A stretch of 64,000 nucleotides of DNA from Anisakis pegreffii (lineage: Eukaryota > Nematoda > Chromadorea > Rhabditida > Anisakidae): contig JAPYMA010001190.1 in NCBI GenBank assembly GCA_035041965.1, positions 1 to 64,000 on the forward strand, in the 5' to 3' direction. Shown piece by piece: positions 49,836-61,794 of the stretch; the stretch's first letter is position 1, and each line of letters begins with the position of its first letter. The notes beneath the pieces are model-generated. The model saw nothing but the letters and a program-made list of their open reading frames with translations, did no database searches and had not been told where the DNA came from. Made by a program: the position numbers and the translations under genes.

Positions 49836-52167
49836 TTAATCCTCGTCATCTGGTGCTTTCTTGCAGACGAATCCTTGAGGACGTCGCCAGATCCGCTCAC
49901 ATCCCGCATCATCCCACAAACCCGACGAGTCGGCGTAATTCACCACAATACACGTCACATCACCGCAACAGCCATCCGGTTGACCTCGACGCCAATTGAA
50001 GTACTTCAACGGCTCGTCGTTAGTCCATATCCATCCCGCATTCTTATCACCTCCCGGAAACATCTTCTTTGCGCCAATCCAATACGTTCGTATTCCACTC
50101 GATGTCGCAATCACTTCAAATCACCTTCTTTATTCAATCAATCACCCATTCACACATCAAATCCACACCCATTCTCATTAAAACTTCACACCAAACAAAC
50201 CAAACTCCGAACTCATCACCAAATCAGAGTCTAAATTCAATTCCCTTCACTCAATTCAATTCATTCACACCCAAAATCATCCAATCCCCCCAAAATCCCC
50301 CCCCCACCCAAATACCAAACCAACCCTACCATATCCCCCCCAAATCCCCCAAAACACATCAAACCACTCACTATTCACCCACATCATCTCGTTTTGAAAC
50401 GTCATAAAAGTGCTCTGATTGAACCACACCACTTTTGCATTCGCCGACATACAATAGCTCACCGCCTCTGCGTACGTAAACGTTCCTACGCCCACATAAT
50501 AGTAATATCCATTGTTCTTGTTATATTTCCAACCGTCATAATCTGTAATTAACACAACAAACTAATTAATTACCACACCACAAATCATACTCATAACGTG
50601 ATAAGCACACTGATATTTGAGCTGTAATTTAATCTCCGTAAACGATGCTCTATCTATAGTCATCAGGCTGAATTTCCTTGAAAATAAACCTCAGAATTAA
50701 TCTCTAAACAATAGATATACTAACCTCCACGTACACACTTCCCTTTCACGCACACAAAACCACTCGAACATCCCCTATTTTTGCTGCATTCTGAAAACAA
50801 TTCAAGTCAAATTTCAAATGAAATACAATCGTATGACGATGCTATAAACATAGAGATGATCAATCAATCAGAATAATAATCAAGAACATCGCCGCAATCA
50901 CTGATCCGATCAATACTAATCGATAACCAATAAGATCAATGAGCCGTAAGCAATAATCAGAAACTGAACCAATGAATCAAGATCAACTAAAAACAACTCG
51001 AATCAGATGCTCTAAAGGAAGTTTTGCTTGAAACACACAGATCAGCTCCTATTCTTGAGAACAACAAATCAATCATACCCGATCGAGGTTTCAGTTCGGC
51101 TCTCGAACTCGAAACAAGTCTCGTCGGCCTTGTCGGTTCAGGCTTCCAGATCGCTGGCCGAGGCCTAGCAGTCGACGGTGGGCGCCAAACCTGTGGACGA
51201 CCTCCTGGATTGGCCGTAGGCGGCGGTCTCCACACCTCTGGACTGCCCGGGCCTGCTGGAGGAGCCCTGGTAGGCACTACTGGCCGGGGTGATGGTTGAG
51301 GCGTCCGTCTATTACCACCCCTGCGAGGTGGCCGAGTCGGCTCCGGGCCGGGCGGAGTGGGCACGGGAGGTGGCGTCGGTGGGGCCGTTGGGGCTGTGCA
51401 CGCACCGTCCAGGCAGATCTGACCAACAGGGCATGCTGGATTACAGTCTAAAATGCTGACTTAAAGTACGATTGCTATACATTGAGTGCTCTTTTTAAAA
51501 CTTTTACAGCATTCGCAATGACCTTTGACCTTTCTCAACACTCAAATGATCTCAAAACTTCTCTCAATCGACAACGACCAACCTTGGTGTGTATGTGTAC
51601 AAATTCCATTGACACACAAGAAAGCAATCGGGCACTGCCCATCCGCGCTGCATTCTGCAATCAAACAATTCATCCACTTCCTTCCGTCAACTCAATTCTC
51701 TAGTGATCGCATCCGAATTCCTCCATCCAAATTCTAACTGAACAATTTGGATGGTCGGCCGCAATTCCGATTGTCAAAATCTCAAAAGACACACGAAATC
51801 CGTCGGATATCCGTCGAAAAATCCCCAACCACAATCGGATTTCCATTGCCCAAATAATGAAATTTCACGCAGCTCAGATTCCGACCGATCAGCACAAAAT
51901 TTCACTCCAGTATCGTCACTATTTAATCCATTTTCAGCACCCATTTCGAGATGAATTCAAACCGAAATGCTGCGTAAATGTGTGGTGACCATATAAATGA
52001 TCACTTGATCACCTATAAATGATCACCTATTTCGCGATAAAAATCCCAAACACTAAACCAACGATCTGCAAAAACCGAGTGCTTTGCCCACCTTGTGATT
52101 GAGCCATAACACTGACACACAGCAATTGAGTTCCGATGATCAGTACGACGATTACGCGAGGAATCAT
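49836..52167 (-). CDS. Secreted C-type lectin with Pro-rich stalk, lacking the N-terminal Cys pair (lectin B)
   Basis: Five exons: 52092-52167, 51079-51447, 50725-50790, 50372-50542, 49836-50113 (319 aa). Signal peptide MIPRVIVVLIIGTQLLCVSV. Exon 2 has one DCNPACPVGQICLDGACT module followed by about 95 residues rich in P, R and T (stalk-like, repeats such as PQVWRPPSTARP). Exon 3 has ECSKNRGC..CVKGKC. The lectin domain begins DYDGWKYNKNNGYYYYVG, where both cysteines seen in lectins A, C and D are tyrosines. It continues IRTYWIGAKK, YFNWRRGQPDGCCGDVTC, WDDAGC and GFVCKK. The lectin exons and their intron are almost identical to lectin E (60017-60731). Confidence 0.88.
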
Positions 52168-53664
52168 TTTACAAAGCCGATTCAGTGAGCTTCACTCCAA
52201 CTCTTGGCTTACTCCTGCATCAAATTTCATTCAGATTCCATTCACAATCCATACACGCACACCGCATCTCATCTCTAATCTCTAATCCCTAAAAATCCCT
52301 CAAAAATCCTGCAAAGAGACGCGAAAAAATGCCACAAAACTGAGATATATCTACACAGAGGCCAATAAACTCTAAAATACTCGAATAAAACATTCAGTTG
52401 CAGCTAATGGAAAGGCTGCACACTCCAGAGAAATCAAATCAAAATTGAAAGAGCTGATTCACCGACTGTACGTCGAGAGCACGAGCTGTACTTCAGTGCT
52501 TTAAGGTTACAGACAGCAGATAGAGTACTGATAGACTGCCACTGATCTGCTATGCAAAATTAAAATTTAAATTTAAATTTAAATTTAAATCCATACTTCC
52601 ATTCCAGATTAAAAATTCCACATCAAATTACATATTCACACTAATGAATGCCATTTCAGTGATTTCATTTCACCATCCCAAACTGCGCCTATTTTCAATA
52701 GCTAAAGTGCAGATGATCACATGCAAAAAGCGAATCAGCTTAATAAATTTGCAGGTGGTTTGATAGTTGGTGCAATTTTAGTGTGGTTTGGGTGCGTTGA
52801 TATTCGGATTTGATGAGACTCATCAAAAATTATTTTTATCTCTTTGATAAATGCTCTTTGATGTGATCGGTTATGGGAATGTAAATGTAAATGTAAATGT
52901 AAATGTAAAGGTAAATGTAAAGGTAAATGTAAATGTAAAGGTAAATGTAAAGGTAAATGTAAATGTAAAGGTAAATGTAAAGGTAAATGTAAATGTAAAG
53001 GTAAATGTAAAGGTAAATGTAAATGTAAAGGTAAATGTAAAGGTAAATGTAAATGTAAATGTAAACGAGAACCTGAATCATATCCCATCGCCACTGCGCA
53101 TCCAAACCAAAACGATATCTCAGCGTAATCCTCCACAAATCCAACAAACCCATCCGCATCTGCCCACAACCACAAACAATTCACGCACCCCCCTCCCCCC
53201 CTCATTACGACCACCCAAAACACCACAAATACTCACCCTCACGGTCACCATATCACCGTATAAATGTCAAAATCAAATCAAATCCAGTTCAAGCAAGCAT
53301 TTATTCAAACAAATACACAAATCCATTGTGTTTTACAGAATAAATCAGCGATCACAAAACATTCCAAAGCACGATCTCGACAGTATGCTGCCGATACAAT
53401 TACAATATATTTCACCTGATCTAATCGAATACATCGATCTAATCAGATCTATAATAACACAACGATAGGTATGCAACGTAGGCAGACTAAACGTAAGCAA
53501 ATCGAAAACTAAATCGTTTGTGAATGTTCCCAACAGATAGCGAAAACTCTTCCCAAATTGAATCGGATAACATCACGAAAAGAAATGAGAAAGCTGCAAC
53601 AATACAATGGCCGCCTCAGTAGCTGCTCGGGCCTGGAGACTAGGACACCAAGACGGATTACGCC
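52168..53664. other. Spacer between lectins B and C
   Basis: Promoter side of lectin B. It contains a (AATGTA)/(AAGGTA) hexamer array at 52876-53066. From about 52725 to 53330 it is closely similar to 56090-56640, so it was duplicated along with the B/C genes. No gene; open frames here are translations of the array. Confidence 0.6.
52876..53066. repeat. Hexamer array of AATGTA and AAGGTA
   Basis: About 31 hexamers alternate between AAATGT and AAAGGT in a higher-order pattern. Both strands read open through it because the period is a multiple of three; the apparent proteins are artefacts. Confidence 0.9.
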
Positions 53665-55541
53665 TTAAGCTTCTGCTGGCTGCTTGCAGATGAATCCTTG
53701 GGGATTCCGCCAGATTCGTCCACATCCCGCGTCCTCCCACACCCCTGACGTGTCCTTATAATTCACCAGCACACACGTCACATCACCACCACAACAGCCA
53801 TCCGGTTGACCTCGACGCCAGTTGAAGTACTTCAACGGCTCACCGTTCGTCCACATCCATCCCTCATCTCGTTTACCCGCAGTTGAATTCTTCTTTGCTC
53901 CAATCCAATACGTTTGCACTCCATTGTTTGTGGCTAGCTCTTAAAACTACTCTTTTACTCTTTAATACTGTCATATTAATTTGAGTAAATTGAAGTAAAT
54001 TTTAATAAATTAAGTAAAAATTTCTATAAAATATTTCTCTAAATCCTCAGAATTTAGCACATTCTTTATATATTTATTTTGGCCGGAATAAAACGCTTTT
54101 TTAGAGGTTTGTCTTTAACATTGGAGTGGATTTCTTTTCAAACGATTGCTATAGAATACGACAAATAAATCCATCAATCACCCATTCACACATCAAATCC
54201 ACACCCATTCCAATTAAAACTTCACACCAAACAAACCAAACTCCGAACTCATCACCAAATCAGAGTCTAAATTCTCTTCACTTCACTCAATTCAATTCAC
54301 TCACACCCAAAATCATCCAATCCCCCAAAATCTCCCCACATCCCACCCAAATACCAAACCAACCAGCTCTACAATATCCCCCCTAAATCCCCCAAAAACA
54401 CATCAAATCAAATCAAACCAAATCACTCACTATTCACCCATAACCACTCGGTTTGAAACTTCGGGAAACTGCTCTGATCGAACCACACCACCTCCGAACC
54501 ACAATCCGAAGCACAATACTCCACCGCCTGCGAGTAGTTGAACGAGCCGACCCCAACAAAGTAACAGAAGTCATTGTCCTTGTTGTAATGCCAGCCTGGC
54601 TCACAGAGCTCCTCTGAAATTAAATTTCTGCTAAAGGGATTTCCTACTGACAAGAATTACTTACTTAACAACTGATATACTGACTAACCTTCAGGTACAC
54701 ACAATCTTTTCTGCACACACTTAAAACCACGTGGACATTGCTCACTTCTGCTACATTCTGAAGGCAAATTAATTAAGATAATTAATTCAATTCACTATTA
54801 ATCATCAGTCAATTCAATTAAGTTAATTAAGATAATTCAACTCGATTCACTTACTTCACTACAACTCAACACACCCAAATTCAATACTCATTTCAAGTGA
54901 CACCCAACCAAACTGCCAAAAAACTCTATAACAGTGATATGAATGAGTAAATTCCTAATGAAGATCACAGCAACCGAACCAACAATCAACTGAAACAACT
55001 CGATTCATATGCTCAAAAGGAATTTCTGCTTGATCCACACAAATTAACTCCTCTCCTTGAGATCTTTCATTAATAAATTAATTAATATACCTATTAATAT
55101 ACCTTCAAATTAATCCTACCTATTCTAACAACCGGGCTAGGCGACGGCCCTTTCGCTCCGACTGGTTGAGGTGAAGGAGTAGGTGGTGGCGTCTTCTGAA
55201 CCTTTGGACGATCTGCTGAAACGGTACAATCCAAAACTAGTATTCAACACGATTCACTCATTTTCAGCACTGATTTCGAGAGGAATTCAAACTGAAATGC
55301 TTCGTAAATGTGTGGTGACAATGTAAATGATCACATTGATCACTTGATCACCGATAAATGATCACATTGATCACTTATAAATGATCACTTGATCACTTAT
55401 TTCGAGATGAAAATCCCAAAAACTAAACCAACGATCTGCAAAAACCGAGTGCTTTGGCTTACTTTGTGATTTGGCCGCGCCTTTGGCACAGAGCAATTGA
55501 GTTCCGATGATCAGTAGCACCAAGAATACGCGAAGTATCAT
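53665..55541 (-). CDS. Secreted C-type lectin, short form (lectin C)
   Basis: Five exons: 55463-55541, 55120-55215, 54689-54757, 54431-54613, 53665-53939 (233 aa). Signal peptide MILRVFLVLLIIGTQLLCAK is clearly related to lectin B. Exon 2 is a Pro-rich linker (TPPPTPSPQPVG) without a CNPxC module. Exon 3 is ECSRSEQC..CVQKRLCV. The lectin domain begins ELCEPGWHYNKDNDFCYFVG, with both N-terminal cysteines, then QTYWIGAKK, YFNWRRGQPDGCCGGDVTC, WEDAGC and GFICK. The upstream region and signal exon duplicate those of lectin B, so B and C are recent tandem copies. C has lost the CNPxC part, or B has gained it. Confidence 0.88.
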
Positions 55542-56948
55542 TTTGGAATGCCTTAATCAAATATTTTTTAAAAATAATTTCATTCGTTTGTGACTGATCT
55601 ACAACCTTACCTATAACCTGTATGTAATTCTCTTAACAATCTCATAAGACAACCCAAAACGCTTACTCAAAAAAACAATACTCTCAGCAAAAATCTATCA
55701 GATCTAAAATATTTCTTAAAAAATTCAGTCGGCTCTAGGAAGCTCCGGAGTCCGGAGCCACACTCCAAAGTGCGGAGGCGCCGAACGAATGAAAATTCAA
55801 AGTGTACGGCGAGTGCATGTGCACTGCAATGGTGGTGGTGTAGTGTGTGTGGAACGTCGATACGATACGGCATTTAGTAGGTGCTTTGGGCAGATGGCTG
55901 CTGATTTGATATGCGGAATTTAAGTCTAATCCATATTCGGCACCCATATCCTCGGCATTTAAACCACTTCCGAATCGTTTTGACCTACCATATCGAATGC
56001 CATTTCACTGATTGTGCACGTATTTGATCACGAAGCCGATAGTGCTGATGTGCTTTGAACAGCTAAAGTACACACGATCATATGGGAAAGCGAATCAGCT
56101 TAATAAATTTGCAGGTGGTTTGATAGTTGGTGCAATTTTAGTGTGGTTTGTGTGCATTGACATTCGGATTTGATGAGACACATCTAAAATTATTTTTATC
56201 TCTTTAAAATATGCTCTTTGATGTGATCGGTTATGGGAATGTAAATGTAAATGTAAAGGTAAAGGTAAATGTAAAGGTAAATGTAAATGTAAAGTAAATG
56301 TAAAGGTAAATGTAAATGTAAAGGTAAATGTAAAGGTAAATGTAAAGGTAAATGTAAACGAGAACCTGAATCATATCCCATCGCCACTGCGCATCCAAAC
56401 CAAAACGATATCTCAGCGTAATCCTCCACAAATCCAACAAACCCATCCGCAATCTGCCCACAACCACAAACAATCCACGCACCCCCCTCCCCCCTCATTA
56501 CACCACCCAAAACACAACAAATACTCACCCTCACGGTCACCATATCACCATATAAATGTCAAAATCAAATCAAATCCAGTTCAATGCAAACATTCATTCA
56601 AACAAATACACAAATCCATTGTGTTTCACAGAATAAATCAGCGATCACAACAGAACGTTATCGAACCTTTCATATAATATACGAACATCGCAATCAGATC
56701 CGATTCGTCTTCAAATGAAAGATCAAACGAATGGTATGCAACGTAGGCAAACTGATAATAATCGAAAGCAAATCGATCGAAATTAAGCCGTTTGTGACTT
56801 CTATCAAAAAACAGAACAACATTACATTACAGTCCAAAATCCATATTCCAGTGGCGTCTGAACTTCGAACTTAAATGACTTGAATTGAAAAAAGCTTGAG
56901 ACTATGGCAGCCTCCGTGTTGTTTCATTTGACATCCGCAGAGATGGTC
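55542..56948. other. Spacer between lectins C and D
   Basis: Promoter side of lectin C. 56090-56640 duplicates 52725-53330 and includes a shorter hexamer array at 56239-56360. No gene recognised. Confidence 0.6.
56239..56360. repeat. Second AATGTA/AAGGTA hexamer array
   Basis: Shorter counterpart of 52876-53066, with one broken unit (AAAGTAAATG at about 56291). It is flanked on both sides by the same unique sequence (GATCGGTTATGGGAATG and ACGAGAACCTGAATCATATC), which shows duplication of the whole region. Confidence 0.9.
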
Positions 56949-58509
56949 TTAAGACGGCTTCTTTTTGCATATGAATCCCTGCAGATTCGCCCAAATTCGA
57001 TTACATCCCGCGTCGTCCCATAGCCCACCAGAACCCACATAATTCACCAGAACACACCTCACATCACCACCACAACATCCATCCGGCTGACCCGATCGCC
57101 AATTCGGGTACATCACTAGCTTTCCGTTTGGCCATACCCAACCTCCAGTCAACACTCCGCCTGCGTACGTCTTCATCGCACCAATCCAATACGTTTGCAG
57201 ACCACTCGTTAGAGCCAAGTCTACAATGCACTCACAAATGGTTTAAAAATCTTTAGAATCACTCAAATTCTACACTTCCTTTATTCATTCATGCACCGCA
57301 TAAATCATGATCGAGTCTCCAAAACCTTTAATAAATATTTCTGACGACCGGGGGGGAGGAGAGAGAAATAAGATCAAACTACAATAAAACTCACTATTCA
57401 CCCACATCATTTCCGTTTGATCGCTCATAAAATCGCTCTGATTGAACCACACCAACTCAGCTCCAGCCTCATAACAATACACATTGGCCTGACCTTGCGT
57501 CACTGATATCATTCCAACGTAATAGCAATAGTTCGTCTGCGTGTTATACTGCCAACCCTGTGCGCATTTACCTGAATGACGCTTAGCACTGAATCTTAGA
57601 GCCATTTAAAGATTCAGATCGCAAAAAAAAGCTCATACTTGGAGGAGCCGGTGGTGGAGCTGTTGTCGGAGCAGGTGGCGGAGGTTGAGTTGGTGGCGGA
57701 GCTTGAGTTGGTGCCGGAGTTGCGGCCATCAACTGTTGCTCTACGTCTTGACAGTAGCCGTTGACACACACTTGACCAAACTCACACACCGGATTACAAC
57801 CTCAACACACCGATTCGGTTCGGATTCCGATTCAAAGCCATCAAATTACGTGGTTTTATCAGTCATTTTCAAGTGTCACTCCTTCTCATTTAATCAAAAC
57901 TGTGACAATTTCAAACGAAAACAAAAATTGATCTGATCGCATCAAAATCGATACAAATCGATGCAATTCGAGTGATTTGATGGAAAAATTTTAAAGAAAT
58001 GTAATAAAATCAAGCTAGAAGAGTCTCACCTCGATTGCTCAGAGTGCATATGCCATTGATACAACTCCAACTCACATTACACTGATCGTCCGCCGTGCAG
58101 ACTGCAACGGAACAAGCTACATCGAGTGATCAGCATGATATTATCGCTCAAATACAGTAACAAATAATACAGGGTATCATGCATTGCACTGTACAAAACC
58201 CAAATGCATGATACAGTCGAATACCGTCAACACTTTGTACTGTATTGTGCATACATGACAAAACATGCATGATACTACAGAAAAGATGCATGATACTATA
58301 GAAAGGATGCATGATACTATAGAAAGGATGCATGATACGGTACGAAAGATGCATGATCAAATACAAAAAATGCATGATCAAATGAAAAAAATGCATGATC
58401 AAACGGAAAACTGACTTTGACTATTGTCTCCATCGTCATAATCTTGAGCCATAGCGTGAAACGTCACTGAAACAACTTGGAATACGACGAGTAAACGAGG
58501 AAAACGCAT
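56949..58509 (-). CDS. Secreted C-type lectin with CNPxC module and Pro linker (lectin D)
   Basis: Five exons: 58416-58509, 58030-58101, 57639-57800, 57395-57571, 56949-57220 (258 aa). Signal peptide MRFPRLLVVFQVVSVTFHAM, then a short acidic stretch (DYDDGDN). Exon 2 is ICTADDQC..CINGIC. Exon 3 is CNPVCEFGQVCVNGYC plus a 35-residue linker of P, A and T. The lectin domain begins KCAQGWQYNTQTNYCYYVG, then QTYWIGAMK, YPNWRSGQPDGCCGGDVRC, WDDAGC and GFICKKK. It is the most diverged of B-E in the lectin domain. The first donor is A|GTCAGT, which is acceptable and keeps frame. Confidence 0.87.
58190..58405. repeat. ~21-bp ATGCATGATAC repeat in first intron of lectin D
   Basis: Eight or more copies of a unit close to GATGCATGATACTATAGAAA lie in the intron 58102-58415; the later units shorten to ATGCATGATCAAA. 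ATGCAT is palindromic. Confidence 0.8.
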
Positions 58510-60016
58510 TGTTGAAAGTGATTTCCAATGCACTGCGGTTGTCTTCTCGGCAATTCGCTTGGTTTGTAATTGATGATTGATTCTCGTCTCGGAGAGTCAC
58601 CGTGTTCAAGCGACACAGCTGCAAATTCGATGCATCTGATTCGAAATCATTCAGATCAGATCATCGAAACTCTTCAGATCAGATCATCGAAATCCTTCAG
58701 ATCAGATCATCGAAATCCTTCAGATCAGATCAGATCAGATCATCGCAGACGATTTCTTGCATGAAAACGCTGCTAACAAAACAACAAATCATAAAATAAA
58801 CAGCAAATTAATAAAATAACACTAAATTTCTCAAACTCCAGCTCTAAATCTAGATCAATTTCCCTCAAAATTCAAAATTCAACTGCAATTCAACTCATTA
58901 GATGTCAAAAAACTTGATATCCATTCTCGCAGACCATCTATTTTGTGAGAACGAAATAAAACCAACGAATCTGCAATCGAAATCTAAGAAATCAAAATAG
59001 ATTCCCCGAAAATTTCCACGTCTAAATTGAATTGCCCGCAAAAAAGCCCAGATTTCTCAGCAGCTTCACATAGCTTCTATATCCTAGAAACACGGTCGGT
59101 CATAGCCGTACGATTGGCTGTTTTACAAGACCGATCTCAGCCTCTCACCACTAAAACCACTCATCACGAGCAGCAGATCAAATCAATCCGCGATCATATC
59201 AGCGGCACTGTACGCACGTTCCAATCAACAATAACTATTTCAAACATTTCAAATCACTATAAACAACCTCAACTGCGATCACCTGACTAAACTGGAATTA
59301 AATTGGAATCAAATGCAAAAATTCCCGTTCCAGCACCAAAAATCACTCACAAAACAGTCACCGTATCAACTGCAAATTCGTGAATATTCAATGAGCAGAG
59401 CAGAGCACTGAATAAAGTATTAACTGAATAAAGTGAATAAACTCGACTAGAATTCCCTCCCACTCACCACACACCACAAAACATCACTAAAAACCACCGA
59501 GAGTACTTTAAAAATCACGATCTATTACGCCATATTGCACTGTCATACGTTTACAAAGAATATAACATGAAAAATTTTATTTTATATGAATGAAATCTCA
59601 AATTTTTTAAAATCAAATCCTCACATCATCTCACCTTTCAGTAATATCAATGGTTCAAGAGCATTGAAAACTGCAAACTTTTAAAAATCAACTGCATACG
59701 AGAGAAATAATATTAATTACGAATAGCAACCATAATAATAATAATAATCATAATCATAATAATAATCATAATAATGACGTTAAAATAATAATAATCATGA
59801 TAATAATATCAATAATATTACTAATAATAACGATACATAATAAGAAGAATGATAATGATATCATTTCATAAAGATAACTTTGATAAGACTGCTCATAATC
59901 ACATCTTTTGATTGAATCCGATCGATTAAAATACGACAGACGGACGGATTGACGTTAAATAAGTCGGATTTTGAATCGGTTATATCAGATCCGGACGGAT
60001 TTGTGCGCTGAAGTGA
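58510..60016. other. Spacer between lectins D and E
   Basis: Promoter side of lectin D. It contains a 23-bp TCAGATCAGATCATCGAAA repeat at 58645-58745 and AAT/CAT microsatellites at 59720-59830. No gene was seen. Confidence 0.5.
58645..58745. repeat. ~23-bp CAGATCAGATCATCGAAAT repeat
   Basis: Four imperfect tandem copies about 150 bp upstream of the start codon of lectin D, so within its likely promoter region. Confidence 0.75.
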
Positions 60017-61794
60017 TTAGGACTCGTCTTCGGGTCCCTCTTTCTTGCAGACGAATCCCTGGGGATTTCGCCAGATTCGGTTGCATCCGCCGTCCTCCCA
60101 CACCCCTGACGAGTCATGATAATTCACCAGAACACACGTCACATCACCACCACAACAGCCATCCGGTTGACCTCGACGCCAGTTGAAGTACTTCAACGGC
60201 TCGTCGTTAGTCCATATCCATCCCGCCTTCAGATCACCTCCCGGAAACATCTTCTTCGCGCCAATCCAATACGTTCGTATTCCACTCGATGTCGCAATCA
60301 CTTCAAATCACCTTCTTTATCCAATCAATCACCCATTCACACATCAAATCCACACCCATCCTCATTAAAACTTCACACCAAACAAACCAAACTCCGAACT
60401 CATCACCAAATCAGAGTCTAAATTCAATTCCCTTCACTCAATTCAATTCACTCACAACCAAAATCATCCAATCCCTCAAAATCTCCCCACTCCCACCCAA
60501 ATACCAAACCAACCCCACCATATCCCCCCCAAATCCCCCAAAACACATCAAACCACTCACTATTCACCCACATCATCTCGTTTTGAAACGTCATAAAAGT
60601 GCTCTGATTGAACCACACCACTTTTGCATTCGCCGACATACAATAGCTCACTGCCTGTGGGTACGTATACGATCCTATGCCCACATAATAGTAATATCCA
60701 TTGTTCTCGTTATATTTCCAACCGTCATAATCTGAAATTAACACAACAAACCAATCAATTACCACACCACAAATCACACTGATAACGTGATAACCACCCT
60801 GATATTCTTGACGATCACAAAATAAAACACTCAAACCAGGCTATCAGTTAGACTGAACTCGACTTTACAAGCTCACAGCGTCTCCTAATCTAAAACCGAA
60901 GCCGGTAACCAGCACGTAATCCAGTAGATTTCTCTCATCCCGCGGTCAATTTTCTGTTTCGATGCATCTCATTTTGACTCAAAATTCTCAAAATTAAGCC
61001 CGTAAAAACAGACAGATGATCACAAAAAAGTAAAATGATTATACCTCCTCGTTTCGGTTTAACTTTACGAGGTCTTGAGGTTGGTGGGGGCGGCGTCGGC
61101 CTGCCACCACCGCCCGGACGCTGCTCCTCTTCTTCTTCAGGCTGTTCCCTTCTGCACGCACCATCCTGACACACCTCGCCCTCTCTACAGGGTGGATTAC
61201 ATCCTGAATTACGAACGATTACAATCATTTTGGCCACTGCTTTATTCGTTTGTGACTTCTTTACTAAAAGAAAACAACTCGAAACACGTCTTCTTAAGAC
61301 ACTAAATTAACGTGGCTCAAGCCAAAATACCCCCTTAAAAACAGACACACAAAGATATTTTTTTCTTAAACGCAACAAATTTTTCAACCTTCACAAAAAA
61401 ATTATCTGCGAGCACAGACATACGCTTTCATTTCATAAACTTTTCATTAAAATGACGATAGATCAATATCAATATCAATCAATAACTGATTAGAGATCAC
61501 CTACCGCCTTGACCACGCGTACAGATTCCATTGATACAATTAAAGTCATCATCACATTGATTGTCGTCTGTGCATTCTGAAAAAAATTCTCAATAACAGT
61601 TGAATTCTCCTGAAAAACGTAAATTCAAATTCAAAAAATGGAACCATTCAACGAAAATCACCTCATTTCTAAATCATTCGAGATTAAAAAAACTTTTAAA
61701 AAACTGACGAACCTCTTTGCCCGTTGACAAGGGTAAAGAATAGCATCTGATGAAGAGTTAATGCGATAAGAAACACCCAAAAAGCAGACGCCAT
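60017..61794 (-). CDS. Secreted C-type lectin lacking the N-terminal Cys pair (lectin E)
   Basis: Five exons: 61713-61794, 61505-61576, 61045-61203, 60561-60731, 60017-60300 (255 aa). Signal peptide MASAFWVFLIALTLHQMLFF. Exon 2 is ECTDDNQC..CINGIC. Exon 3 is GCNPPCREGEVCQDGACR with an acidic run (EEEEEQ) then Gly/Pro/Lys-rich linker. The lectin domain starts DYDGWKYNENNGYYYYVG, with tyrosines at both positions that are cysteine in A, C and D. It continues IRTYWIGAKK, YFNWRRGQPDGCCGGDVTC, WEDGGC and GFVCKK. Its N-terminal exons differ from lectin B, but the lectin exons and the intron between them are nearly identical to B. This implies gene conversion or exon shuffling. Confidence 0.88.

Noticed and set aside
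52735..53468. Long open frames on both strands (NVNVKV and LPLHLHL repeats)
   Set aside because: They are artefacts of the AATGTA/AAGGTA hexamer array.
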